From Actinomycetes bacterium (GTDB lineage: Bacteria; Actinomycetota; Actinomycetes; Propionibacteriales; Propionibacteriaceae), in the NCBI GenBank assembly GCA_023392635.1, contig JAEVYS010000030.1, forward strand, positions 1 to 39,554: a stretch of DNA of 39,554 nt, read 5' to 3'. A program made the position numbers and the translations under genes. The number at the start of each line of letters is the position of its first letter. The stretch's first letter is position 1. Of this stretch, positions 30,096 through 37,928 are shown piece after piece. A model generated the notes under the pieces. It searched no databases. It saw only the letters and a list, made by a program, of their open reading frames with translations, and was not told the origin of the DNA.

Positions 30096-30101
30096 ATCGT
30101 A
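30096..30101 (-). promoter_or_regulatory. Putative tpx promoter -10
   Basis: TACGAT on the minus strand, about 65 nt before the tpx ATG, which would leave a leader with the GGAAGGAGG site at about 30037-30045. The -35 is not clear. Confidence 0.3.
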
Positions 30102-30118
30102 ACGCCGACCTCAGAGGC

Positions 30119-30124
30119 CAGACT
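30119..30124 (+). promoter_or_regulatory. Putative -10 of leaderless cimA promoter
   Basis: CAGACT lies 6 nt before the cimA GTG at 30131. This is the same variant, with a first-position C, as the ilv leader promoter (CAGTCT). Confidence 0.35.
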
Positions 30125-30130
30125 CGCCCG

Positions 30131-31726
30131 GTGACCCAGTTTCCCGCCGCACCGGACACCTTCCACGTCTATGACACCACCCTGCGAGACGGCGCCCAGC
30201 AGGAGGGCCTCCAGCTCAGCGTCAACGACAAGCTGAAGATCGCCCGCTACCTGGACGAACTGGGCGTCGGCTTCATCGAGGGCGGCTGGCCCGGCGCCAA
30301 TCCCAACGACACCGCGTTCTTCGCGCGAGCCGCGGCGGGCGAACTGCAGCTCCAGAACGCCAAGCTCGTCGCGTTCGGGGCCACCCGCAAGGTCGGTGCC
30401 ACCGCGGCGGACGATCCGCAGGTGCAGGCGCTGCTCGATGCCGGAACCGAGGTGGTGTGCCTGGTGGCGAAGAGCCACGACGAGCACGTGTTCCGCGCGC
30501 TCCACACCACCCTCGAGGAGAACCTCGCGATGGTCGCGGACACGGTGAGCCACCTGGTCGCGCAGGGCCGCCGGGTGTTCGTCGACTGCGAGCACTTCTT
30601 CGACGGCTACCGGGCGAACCCCGACTACGCGCTCGAAGTCGTCCGTACCGCTGCCGAGGCCGGGGCGGAGGTCGTGATCCTCTGCGACACCAACGGCGGC
30701 ATGCTGCCGGCGTGGATGGGCGACATCGTGTCCGCCGCGGCCCAGGTGGGCGTCGACCTCGGCATCCACTGCCACAACGACACCGGCTGCGCAGTGGCGA
30801 ACACCCTCGCCGCGGTGGAGGCCGGCGTGATGCACGTCCAGGGGACCATGAACGGCCACGGCGAGCGCACCGGTAACGCCAACCTCATCACGGTGATCGC
30901 GAACCTCCAGCTGAAGTGCGGCTGGCCGTTGCTGCCACCCTCGGCGCTGGCCGAGGCCACCCGGATCAGCCACGCCATCTCTGGCGTGACCAACGTGCCG
31001 ATGAACAACCGCCAGCCCTACGTCGGCGCTTCGGCCTTCGCGCACAAGGCCGGCCTGCACGCGTCGGCGATCAAGGTGGACGCCAACCTCTACCAGCACA
31101 TCGACCCCACCCTGGTGGGCAACGACATGCGGATGCTGGTCTCCGACATGGCCGGACGTGCCAACATACAGATCAAAGGCTCCGAACTGGGCTACGACCT
31201 CTCCAACCGCGACCTCGCGGCGAAGGTGACCGACAAGGTCAAGGAGCGCGAGATGGACGGCTACTCCTACGAGTCGGCCGACGCGTCCTTCGAGCTCCTG
31301 CTCCGCGAAGAGCTCGGCCTGCTGGAGGAGTTCTTCGACGTGCTCAGCTGGCGCGTTCTGACCGGGCACGAAGTGAAGCCGGAGGGCGACTCCGAGGCGA
31401 CCGTGAAGCTTCGGGCCAAGGGCGTGACCCACAACCTGGTCGGCGAGGGCCACGGTCCGGTCAACGCTTTGGACGTGGCGCTGCGCGGCGCACTGATCCA
31501 CGCCTACCCCTTGGTCGACTCCTTCGAGCTGACCGACTACAAGGTGCGCATCCTCGAGCAGGGCCACGGCACCGACGCGATCGTGCGCACCCTGATCGAC
31601 ATGTCGGACGGCGAGCGCACGTGGACCACCGTGGGAGTGGGCACCAACGTCATCGAGGCCTCGTGGGAGGCGCTCTACGACGGCTACCGCTGGGGACTGC
31701 TCCAGGTGGCGGCCGCGGAGGACTGA
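30131..31726 (+). CDS. cimA: Citramalate synthase
   Basis: A 531-residue member of the alpha-isopropylmalate/homocitrate synthase family. It has the HMGL-type barrel opening VYDTTLRDGAQQEGLQLS, the metal-binding IHCHNDTGCAVANTLAAVEA and QGTMNGHGERTGNANL, and a C-terminal LeuA-type regulatory domain (about 400-520). The GAQQEG motif, the HVFRALHTTLEEN segment and the length fit CimA better than LeuA. CimA condenses pyruvate with acetyl-CoA to (R)-citramalate, which LeuCD and LeuB turn into 2-oxobutyrate for isoleucine. Its proximity to leuB, ilvE and ilvBNC fits. The GTG at 30131 is the first codon before the conserved start of the family. Confidence 0.88.
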   Translation: MTQFPAAPDTFHVYDTTLRDGAQQEGLQLSVNDKLKIARYLDELGVGFIEGGWPGANPNDTAFFARAAAGELQLQNAKLVAFGATRKVGATAADDPQVQALLDAGTEVVCLVAKSHDEHVFRALHTTLEENLAMVADTVSHLVAQGRRVFVDCEHFFDGYRANPDYALEVVRTAAEAGAEVVILCDTNGGMLPAWMGDIVSAAAQVGVDLGIHCHNDTGCAVANTLAAVEAGVMHVQGTMNGHGERTGNANLITVIANLQLKCGWPLLPPSALAEATRISHAISGVTNVPMNNRQPYVGASAFAHKAGLHASAIKVDANLYQHIDPTLVGNDMRMLVSDMAGRANIQIKGSELGYDLSNRDLAAKVTDKVKEREMDGYSYESADASFELLLREELGLLEEFFDVLSWRVLTGHEVKPEGDSEATVKLRAKGVTHNLVGEGHGPVNALDVALRGALIHAYPLVDSFELTDYKVRILEQGHGTDAIVRTLIDMSDGERTWTTVGVGTNVIEASWEALYDGYRWGLLQVAAAED

Positions 31727-31770
31727 CCGCCCGGGAACGACCGCGCGCCGGGAAGCGACGGCTCTTGGCC

Positions 31771-33054
31771 TCAGTCGGCGGTGATGCGCTCCAGCACGAT
31801 GGGACGCCGCGCTCCGGGCTCGGCACCGATCGTCACGGCTCCGGCCAGGGCCTCCTTCGCGCGCCCGATGCGGTCGGGGGTGTCGGTGTGCAGCGTGAAC
31901 AGCACCTGGCCCTTCGTCACCGGATCGCCGACACCGGCGTGCCAGGTGACGCCCGCCGCGGCCTGCACCGGATCGCCCTGCGTGGCCCGACCGGCGCCCA
32001 GGCGCCACGCAGCCAGCCCCACGCCCATGGCGTCGATGGCCGTCACGTAGCCGTCCGCCTCCGCAGCCACCTGCTCGGTGTGGAGAGCCGTGGGCAGGGG
32101 CGCGTCCGGGTCGCCGCCCTGGGCGCGGATCATCGCCTTCCAGGTGTCCATCGCCTTGCCGGAAGCCAGGACGTCGGCGGGATCGGCCTCGATGCGTGCG
32201 CAGGCCAGCATCTCGCGGGCGAGCGCGAGCGTGAGTTCGACGACGTCGGCGGGTCCGCCACCGGCGAGCACCTCGACCGATTCGGCCACTTCGAGGCCGT
32301 TGCCCGCGGTGCGGCCCAGCGGGGCGTCCATGTCGGTGATCAGTGCGACGGTGTTGACGCCGGCCGCGGTGCCGATGCCGACCATGGTCTCGGCCAGGGC
32401 CTTGGAGTCGGCGTGGGTCTTCATGAACGCCCCGGCGCCGGTCTTCACGTCCAGTACGAGCGAGGCAGTGCCCTCAGCGATCTTCTTGCTCATGATGGAG
32501 GCCGAGATCATCGGGATCGACTCGACGGTGGCGGTGACGTCACGCAGCGCGTACAGCTTCTTGTCCGCCGGCGCGAGGCCGGCTCCGGCGGCGCAGATCA
32601 CGGCGCCCACGTCCTCGAGCTGGGCCAGCATCTCCGCGTTCGACAGGCTCGCGCGCCAGCCGGGGATGGCCTCCAGCTTGTCGAGGGTCCCGCCGGTGTG
32701 GCCCAGCCCGCGTCCCGACAGCTGGGGGACGGCGGCGCCGCACGCGGCGACCAGCGGCGCCAGCGGGAGCGTGATCTTGTCGCCGACCCCTCCGGTGGAG
32801 TGCTTGTCGACGGTCGGACGGGACAGCGAGGAGAAGTCCATCCGCTCCCCGGTGGCGATCATCGCGTGGGTCCAGCGGCTGAGTTCGGGGCCGTCGAGCC
32901 CACGGAAGAAGATCGCCATGGCCATCGCCGACATCTGCTCGTCGGTGACCACGCCGTCGGTGTAGTTGCGGATCAGCCAGTCGATGGCTTCGTCGGTGAG
33001 GCGACCGCCGTCCCTCTTGGTACGAATCAGTTCCACCGCGTCGAACGTGCTCAT
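31771..33054 (-). CDS. deoA: Thymidine/pyrimidine-nucleoside phosphorylase
   Basis: A 427-residue nucleoside phosphorylase class II. It cleaves thymidine (and possibly uridine) with phosphate to the base and deoxyribose-1-phosphate. The signature SGRGLGHTGGTLDKLEAIPG (about 110-129) and phosphate loop KHSTGGVGDKITLPLAPLVA (about 83-102) are complete. The PYNP C-terminal domain covers about 335-420. The ATG at 33054 fits a -10 TATGGT 6 nt upstream and the family start STFDAVELIRTKRDGG. A start 12 codons earlier would overlap the divergent gene. Confidence 0.94.
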   Translation of the reverse strand: MSTFDAVELIRTKRDGGRLTDEAIDWLIRNYTDGVVTDEQMSAMAMAIFFRGLDGPELSRWTHAMIATGERMDFSSLSRPTVDKHSTGGVGDKITLPLAPLVAACGAAVPQLSGRGLGHTGGTLDKLEAIPGWRASLSNAEMLAQLEDVGAVICAAGAGLAPADKKLYALRDVTATVESIPMISASIMSKKIAEGTASLVLDVKTGAGAFMKTHADSKALAETMVGIGTAAGVNTVALITDMDAPLGRTAGNGLEVAESVEVLAGGGPADVVELTLALAREMLACARIEADPADVLASGKAMDTWKAMIRAQGGDPDAPLPTALHTEQVAAEADGYVTAIDAMGVGLAAWRLGAGRATQGDPVQAAAGVTWHAGVGDPVTKGQVLFTLHTDTPDRIGRAKEALAGAVTIGAEPGARRPIVLERITAD

Positions 33055-33060
33055 GAGCGC

Positions 33061-33070
33061 ACCATAGGGT
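33061..33070. promoter_or_regulatory. Overlapping divergent -10 boxes (deoA / 2-hydroxyacid dehydrogenase)
   Basis: TATGGT on the minus strand (33066-33061) is 6 nt before the deoA ATG. TAGGGT on the plus strand (33065-33070) is 6 nt before the dehydrogenase ATG. The boxes share two base pairs within a 22-bp gap, so each promoter's -35 region lies inside the other gene. Confidence 0.55.
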
Positions 33071-33076
33071 AGGGGC

Positions 33077-34009
33077 ATGGCTCGACGCATCTGGTTGCCC
33101 TATCCCGACGTCGCGACCGCCGAGGCGGCCGTCGGCCCCTTCCCCGAAGGCATCGAGGTCGACTGCTTCCTGGCCGACGGGACCTGGCCCGACTCGATCG
33201 GCGAGGTCGAGCTGCTGGTGGCCCCCTACATGTTCCCGCCCACGAAGGTCATAACCCGCGTAGGTGAGATGACCAGCCTGAAAGCGGTCCAACTCCTCAG
33301 CGCCGGCTACGACAACTACCTGCCGTACCTGCCCGACGGTGTCACGCTGTGCAACGCCGCAGGAGTGCATGACGCGAGTACTGCCGAACTCGCGGTCGCG
33401 CTCGCGTTGGCGAGCAACCGCCATCTCGACACCTACGCGCGCAACATGCCGTCCGGCACCTGGGGCAACGACTTCGCGACGTCCCTGGCCGACCAGCGTG
33501 TCCTCATCGTCGGGTACGGACGTATCGGGTCGGCGATCGAGCGCCGCCTGGCCGGGTTCGAGGTCGCCTCGGTGACGCGGGTCGCCCGCCGTGCCCGTAC
33601 CGGGGACGTCCCGGTGCGCCCGATCACGGAGTTGCACTCCCTGCTGCCCGAGGCGGACGTGGTGTTCCTCATCACGCCCCTGACGCCGGACACCGAGCAC
33701 CTGATCGGCGCGGCCGAACTCGCGGCGCTGCCCGACGGTGCGCTGCTGGTGAATGTCGCGCGCGGGAAGGTGGTGGACACCGAGGCGCTGGTCGCGGCCA
33801 CCGCGGAGGGTCGGATCCGTGCGGCTCTCGACGTCACCGATCCCGAGCCCTTGCCGCCCGACCACGCCCTGTGGCGGACGCCCGGCGTGCTGATCAGCCC
33901 GCACGTCGGCGGGCAGAGCTCGGCGTTCCGGCCACGCATGGAGCGCCTGGTGCGTGCCCAGGTCGCCCGCTTCGCCGCGGGGGAGCCGCTGGAGAACGTC
34001 GTGGCCTGA
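33077..34009 (+). CDS. D-isomer-specific 2-hydroxyacid dehydrogenase
   Basis: A 310-residue NAD(P)-dependent 2-hydroxyacid dehydrogenase. The Rossmann motif VLIVGYGRIGSAIE is at about 142-155. The catalytic residues are Arg229 (LVNVARGKVVD), Glu257 (DVTDPEPLP) and His276 (ISPHVGG). The family reduces 2-keto acids such as glyoxylate, hydroxypyruvate or pyruvate. It is shorter than phosphoglycerate dehydrogenase and lacks an ACT domain, so it is not SerA. The substrate is unknown. It is leaderless by the -10 at 33065. An FAH-family gene follows after 43 nt. Confidence 0.9.
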   Translation: MARRIWLPYPDVATAEAAVGPFPEGIEVDCFLADGTWPDSIGEVELLVAPYMFPPTKVITRVGEMTSLKAVQLLSAGYDNYLPYLPDGVTLCNAAGVHDASTAELAVALALASNRHLDTYARNMPSGTWGNDFATSLADQRVLIVGYGRIGSAIERRLAGFEVASVTRVARRARTGDVPVRPITELHSLLPEADVVFLITPLTPDTEHLIGAAELAALPDGALLVNVARGKVVDTEALVAATAEGRIRAALDVTDPEPLPPDHALWRTPGVLISPHVGGQSSAFRPRMERLVRAQVARFAAGEPLENVVA

Positions 34010-34039
34010 TCCCGACGGGGTCGGCGGAGGGCGCTCCCT

Positions 34040-34045
34040 TACAGT
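34040..34045 (+). promoter_or_regulatory. -10 box of leaderless FAH-family gene
   Basis: TACAGT lies 7 nt before the ATG at 34053 and decides this start against the longer frame that overlaps the dehydrogenase gene. Confidence 0.45.
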
Positions 34046-34052
34046 TGCGCCC

Positions 34053-34856
34053 ATGCGTATCGCTCGATTTGTCGCCCAGGGCGACCCGACGTACGGGGTC
34101 GTCGAACTGGCCGAGGACCAGGGACCGAATCCCGAAACGGTGGCCGTCGTGTCCGGAGACCCCCTCGCGGGTCCCGCCCACTACACCGGTGAGCGGCTGC
34201 CGTTGGCGGACGTCCGGCTGGTCTCGCCGGTCATTCCCCGCAGCAAGATCGTCGGGGTGGGTCGCAACTATGCCGAGCACGCGGCCGAACTCGGCAACGA
34301 GGTGCCGCCCGCTCCGCTGGTGTTCCTCAAGCCCAACACGTCCGTGATCGGGCCGGGGGAGCCGATCGTGTACCCCGCCGAGACGTCGAACCTGCACTTC
34401 GAGGGCGAACTGGCCGTCGTCATCGGCCGGATCTGCCGACGGGTGCCTGCCGAGCGCGCGGCCGACGTCATCTTCGGCTACACCATCGCCAACGACGTGA
34501 CCGCCCGCGACCTGCAGGCCGGCGACGGCCAGTGGGCGCGCGCCAAGGGCTTCGACAGCTTCTGCCCGCTGGGGCCGTGGATCGCCACGCACCTCGACCT
34601 GGAGGAGGCCGGCCGCCTCGACCTGGTCACCACGCTCAACGACCGGCAGATGCAGGTGGGCAACACGTCCCAGATGGTGCACGGCATCGCCGAGCTGGTC
34701 GCGTACGTGACGTCGTTCACCACCCTGCTGCCCGGCGACGTGATCCTCACCGGCACGCCCGCCGGTGTGGGCCCGATGGCGGCGGGCGACCGCGTGGGCG
34801 TGACCATCCAGGGCATCGGGACGCTGACCAACCCGGTCGTCGCCGAGGAGGACTGA
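34053..34856 (+). CDS. Fumarylacetoacetate hydrolase family protein
   Basis: A 267-residue FAH-superfamily enzyme. KIVGVGRNYAEHAAELGN (about 66-83), the metal-binding Glu pair in LHFEGELAVVIGR and the Asp in GYTIANDVTARDLQ mark the active site. LLPGDVILTGTPAGVGPM is the conserved C-terminal block. Members act as acylpyruvases, oxaloacetate decarboxylases or 2-hydroxyhepta-2,4-diene-dioate isomerases; which applies here cannot be told. No aromatic degradation genes are nearby. The stop is directly followed by the GTG of the CPBP protease gene. Confidence 0.9.
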   Translation: MRIARFVAQGDPTYGVVELAEDQGPNPETVAVVSGDPLAGPAHYTGERLPLADVRLVSPVIPRSKIVGVGRNYAEHAAELGNEVPPAPLVFLKPNTSVIGPGEPIVYPAETSNLHFEGELAVVIGRICRRVPAERAADVIFGYTIANDVTARDLQAGDGQWARAKGFDSFCPLGPWIATHLDLEEAGRLDLVTTLNDRQMQVGNTSQMVHGIAELVAYVTSFTTLLPGDVILTGTPAGVGPMAAGDRVGVTIQGIGTLTNPVVAEED

Positions 34857-35849
34857 GTGTCGGAACTCGCGAAGGTGTTCCAGGCCCGCGTCCAGCGGTG
34901 GGTGCGGCACGAGCCGCCGTCAGGGGTGAGCTACCCCGAGGTGCTGGTGGTGGACGACCCGACGCTTCCGCGCTGGCGCCGGATCATGCTCGGCATCGGG
35001 GGAGGGCTGCTCGGGCTGGCGCTGTTCATCACCGTGTCCCCGCTGGTCTCGATCGGCATCGTCGCCCTGTTCTGGGCCGCGTCCGGGCGCCCGGGTGAGT
35101 TCGCGTCGTACACCCAGCAGGCCGCAACCTTCGCCCTGCCTTCCGGGATGGTGGCGACGCAGCTGGGGATCGCCGTCCTGATCCCGATCAGTCTCGGGCT
35201 GGTGCTCTACGTCCACCGGTTCCACCCGAAGTGGCTGCACTCGGTTCAGCCCGGGTTCCGCTGGCGGTTCGCACTGGTCGCTGCGGGAGCAGCGCTCGTC
35301 ATCTTCGGCGCGGTGTGGGTCGTGTCGCAGTTCGCGACCGGAGAACCGTGGGTGGTCCGTCCCGAGCCCGCGCTGTGGGGGTACCTGGCCGCGATCCTGC
35401 TCACCTCACCGCTGCAGGCGGCCGCCGAGGAGTACTTCTTCCGCGGCTACCTGATTCAGGCGATCCACACCACCGCGCCCCACAGCCCCTGGTTCGGGAT
35501 CGTCGGCTCGGCGGCCGTGTTCGCACTGATGCACAGCTCGGGCAACGTCCCCGCCCTGCTCTACGCGTTCGTGTTCGGGATCCTCGCGGGCTGGTTGGTG
35601 CTGAAGACGGGCGGGCTGGAGGCGGGGATCGCGATCCACGTGGTCAACAACCTCCTGACGTTCGGCTACGCGGCGGTGTCAGGGACGGTCGTGGCGACCT
35701 ACACGAACCGGGTCACGAGCTGGGTGGGCCTGGTCTGGGCACTGGTCGGATTCGGGGTCTTCGCGCTCGTCGCCATCTGGATCGGACGCCGGATGAGGGT
35801 CGCGACGACCACGCCGGAGGCTCGGTTTGGCGGCCCGGCCGTGGTCTAG
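34857..35849 (+). CDS. CPBP-family intramembrane glutamic protease
   Basis: A 330-residue multispanning membrane protein. The CPBP (Abi, type II CAAX prenyl protease-like) motifs are intact: Glu191-Glu192 in AAEEYFFRGYLIQAIH, His226 in FALMHSSGN and His261/Asn264 in AIHVVNNLL. About seven or eight membrane spans are visible, after a cytosolic N-terminus of some 40 residues. Bacterial members cleave membrane proteins or peptides, sometimes for bacteriocin immunity; no target is evident here. The GTG directly abuts the FAH-family stop, so the genes are probably co-transcribed. The tag stop is followed immediately by the tRNA promoter -10 (TAAAGT, 35850-35855). Confidence 0.88.
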   Translation: MSELAKVFQARVQRWVRHEPPSGVSYPEVLVVDDPTLPRWRRIMLGIGGGLLGLALFITVSPLVSIGIVALFWAASGRPGEFASYTQQAATFALPSGMVATQLGIAVLIPISLGLVLYVHRFHPKWLHSVQPGFRWRFALVAAGAALVIFGAVWVVSQFATGEPWVVRPEPALWGYLAAILLTSPLQAAAEEYFFRGYLIQAIHTTAPHSPWFGIVGSAAVFALMHSSGNVPALLYAFVFGILAGWLVLKTGGLEAGIAIHVVNNLLTFGYAAVSGTVVATYTNRVTSWVGLVWALVGFGVFALVAIWIGRRMRVATTTPEARFGGPAVV

Positions 35850-35855
35850 TAAAGT
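35850..35855 (+). promoter_or_regulatory. Putative tRNA-Gln promoter -10
   Basis: TAAAGT, 25 nt before the tRNA-Gln 5' end. A small hairpin (CGGCC-GCAA-GGCCG, 35863-35876) lies in the presumed 5' leader. Confidence 0.35.
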
Positions 35856-35880
35856 CACCACTCGGCCGCAAGGCCGACTG

Positions 35881-35952
35881 TGGGGTATGGGGTAATTGGC
35901 AGCCCGCCGGATTCTGGTTCCGTCAGTCTAGGTTCGAGTCCTAGTACCCCAG
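35881..35952 (+). tRNA. tRNA-Gln (CTG)
   Basis: A 72-nt cloverleaf. The acceptor arm TGGGGTA pairs with TACCCCA, with G as discriminator. The T arm is CTAGG-TTCGAGT-CCTAG. The anticodon loop TTCTGGT gives anticodon CTG; the anticodon stem has one mismatch at its base. U at position 1 is usual for tRNA-Gln. CCA is not encoded. Confidence 0.92.
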
Positions 35953-36024
35953 CGCAGCGAGGATTCGCCGCCGCTGGAAGTGGTTGGTAATGTTCGCTGT
36001 CGTGCGTGAGCACGACTTGCTAGG

Positions 36025-36100
36025 GGCCCCGTTGTGTAGCGGCCTAGCACGCCGCCCTCTCAAGGCGGTAGCGCGGGTTCGAATCCCGTCGGGGCTACCA
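36025..36100 (+). tRNA. tRNA-Glu (CTC)
   Basis: The acceptor arm GGCCCCG pairs with CGGGGCT, with a G-T pair at the end. The anticodon stem CCGCC/GGCGG holds loop CTCTCAA, with anticodon CTC. The T arm is GCGGG-TTCGAAT-CCCGT. The 3' CCA (36098-36100) is encoded, unlike in the neighbouring tRNA-Gln. A terminator follows at once. Confidence 0.95.
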
Positions 36101-36104
36101 GGGG

Positions 36105-36140
36105 AAACCCCTTGTCAGAGGCGACTCTGACAAGGGGTTT
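36105..36140 (+). terminator. Rho-independent terminator after tRNA-Glu
   Basis: AAACCCCTTGTCAGAG (36105-36120) pairs perfectly with 36125-36140 around a GCGA loop, giving a 16-bp stem that ends in TTTT. It is 4 nt after the tRNA. Confidence 0.92.
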
Positions 36141-36444
36141 TCTGGTCTTGACAGGTCTTCTGAGGTAGTCCGGCGCGCTGTGACGAGCTGTCACATCGAA
36201 GCGGGAGGTGCCCTGGAACTCGGTTCGCACCGTGAAGCCGATCTCGGCGACGCCCCCGTCCCGGGCGACCGGACGAATCTGGCCCTCGTTGCCGGCCGTG
36301 CGGCTGATTCGGGCTGACCGCGGCGTTCCAGGGTCAGATTCGTCGTCGCATTCCGGCGGTTCGAAGCTCATCTGGTGGCGGGTGGGCAGGAATCGTCGGC
36401 CGAACCCGGTCATTCGACCGGCGCGACGGCAAGCGCCCGGTTCG
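36141..36444. other. Gene-free gap between tRNA terminator and hydrolase promoter
   Basis: About 300 bases without a gene I can support. There is a long minus-strand frame here, but it runs from the antisense of the hydrolase gene into the antisense of tRNA-Glu, so it is not credible. The only structure seen is TGTGAC-GAGCT-GTCACA (36179-36195). Confidence 0.5.
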
Positions 36445-36450
36445 TAGCGT
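36445..36450 (+). promoter_or_regulatory. -10 box upstream of the alpha/beta hydrolase
   Basis: TAGCGT lies 6 nt before an ATG at 36457. Transcription probably begins there. A second ATG at 36499 has GGAAGGA upstream (36484-36490), so translation may start at either. Confidence 0.4.
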
Positions 36451-36498
36451 CGGGTCATGGATCTCACCCGTCCCGTAGAACCTGGAAGGACCGCTGCC

Positions 36499-37860
36499 AT
36501 GACCGCGAACACTCTCACCGACCACGCAGGAGCCACCGCACCCGCCACCGGCAGGGCGCGACCCGCCCTGGTGGTCGCCGCATCGCTGGCTGCCGGAGGG
36601 CTGGCCGCCGCCGTCGCGGTCTTCGGCGTGGTGTTCAGCGCGTCCGAGTCGACGATCGTCGGCGTCGCCCTCGTGGCGTTCGCGCTCGGCTGGGCCCTGC
36701 TGGCGGAGCTGACAACCCGTCTCACCGGGTCTGGGCAGCGCTGGGCCCGGATCCCGGCCGCGCTGCTGGGCCTGGCCGGTGTCGCGCTTCTCGCCTTTCG
36801 ACCCGGCGAGCCGGTGCTGACGCAGCTCGCCTGGCTTTGGGCCCCGGGCCTGCTGGCCATCGGCCTGTACGTGGCGTGGCAGGCGGCTCGCACGCTGCCG
36901 GGACACGCCGGCCTCATCGTCCAGTTCGTCGCCGTGTTCCTCGTGCTGGCGGGCGGCGGCGGGCTGTACCAGGTCGCGACCCCCGCCCCTGCCCTCGCGG
37001 CCGGGCCGATGCCGGGCCGGCTGGTCGACGTGGGCGGATATCGACTGCACCTGGACTGTCGGGGGAGCGGCTCGCCCACTGTGGTCCTGCTCAACGGCCT
37101 GGGCGAGACGTCGCCGCAGTGGGCGCGCGTCGCCCCCGAGATGGCGCGGACGACCCGCGTGTGCGCCTACGACCGCGCAGGGCAGGGGTGGAGCGACGAC
37201 TCCTCCCACCCCGCCGACGCGGACCATGCCGCCGCCGACCTGCACACCCTCTTGCGCGCCGCCGGGGAAACGGGCCCGTTCGTGCTGGCCGGGCACTCGA
37301 TCGGTGGCATCCACGCCCTCGCCTTCGCGGCCCGCTACCCCAACGACGTCGCCGGCATGGTCCTGCTCGACAGCGCCAGCCCGCGCCAGCCGGAGCTGGT
37401 CGCCACGTTCTCGGGCGAGTACCAGCTGATGCGCCGTGCCCTCGCGGTCCTCCCCACGCTCTTCCGGTTCGGGATCGGCCACCTCCTGGCGGCGACGGCC
37501 CAGCCGTCAGGGACGGCGGAGACGCAGGCGGCCCTCTTCGCGACCAGCCCGCGCGGCCTGCGCGGGACACGGGCCGAGCAGGCCGCGCTTCCGGAGTCGT
37601 TCAGGCAGGCGCAGGACCTCACCACGCTCGGGGACGCCCCGCTGGTGGTGCTCACGGCCCGCGAGAACGTCGACGGGCGACCGGGCTGGTCCACCGCCCA
37701 GGACGAGCTCGCCCGGCTGTCCACCAACGTCCGCCACACCATCGGCGACGCGAGCCACATGGGCCTCCTGGACCAGCCTGCCGGGTCCGCCTTGAGCGCG
37801 GCCGCGATCGCTGACGTCGTCGCCTCGGTCCGTACCCACCGGCCGGTTGCGGGCCGATGA
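36499..37860 (+). CDS. Membrane-anchored alpha/beta hydrolase
   Basis: A 453-residue protein. Residues about 20-170 contain four or five hydrophobic spans (for example PALVVAASLAAGGLAAAVAV and GLIVQFVAVFLVLAGGGG). The C-terminal 290 residues form an alpha/beta hydrolase: RLHLDCRGSGSPTVVLLNGL (oxyanion region), VCAYDRAGQGWSDD, the nucleophile Ser in LAGHSIGGIHALAF, and a late His in HTIGDASHMGLLDQPAG. The hydrolase domain probably lies outside the membrane. The substrate is unknown. ATG 36499 is preferred for its GGAAGGA site at 8 nt; ATG 36457, 6 nt after a -10 box, would add 14 residues. It is convergent with a LuxR-type regulator. Confidence 0.8.
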   Translation: MTANTLTDHAGATAPATGRARPALVVAASLAAGGLAAAVAVFGVVFSASESTIVGVALVAFALGWALLAELTTRLTGSGQRWARIPAALLGLAGVALLAFRPGEPVLTQLAWLWAPGLLAIGLYVAWQAARTLPGHAGLIVQFVAVFLVLAGGGGLYQVATPAPALAAGPMPGRLVDVGGYRLHLDCRGSGSPTVVLLNGLGETSPQWARVAPEMARTTRVCAYDRAGQGWSDDSSHPADADHAAADLHTLLRAAGETGPFVLAGHSIGGIHALAFAARYPNDVAGMVLLDSASPRQPELVATFSGEYQLMRRALAVLPTLFRFGIGHLLAATAQPSGTAETQAALFATSPRGLRGTRAEQAALPESFRQAQDLTTLGDAPLVVLTARENVDGRPGWSTAQDELARLSTNVRHTIGDASHMGLLDQPAGSALSAAAIADVVASVRTHRPVAGR

Positions 37861-37928
37861 GCCTGACCCGACCGGTGGCGAGGCATCGGGACCCGGCCGG
37901 CGCCGCGAGCAACGGGGAGGCGATGGGG

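Noticed and set aside
30032..32008. Extension of the tpx frame by about 660 residues
   Set aside because: It runs antisense through cimA and into deoA; the ATG at 30031 has a strong GGAAGGAGG site and matches the family length.
36025..36140. tRNA-Glu 3' end as an integration site of a mobile element
   Set aside because: No integrase gene and no direct repeat of the tRNA end were found downstream in the window.
36179..36195. CRP/GlxR-like site TGTGAC-GAGCT-GTCACA
   Set aside because: The spacing between TGTGA and TCACA is 7 and not 6 nt, and it lies more than 240 bp from the nearest start; it is probably chance.
36060..37094. Minus-strand 344-residue open frame ending in VAPTGFEPALPP
   Set aside because: The ending is the well-known false translation of a tRNA gene (tRNA-Glu antisense), and the rest is antisense to the hydrolase gene and terminator.
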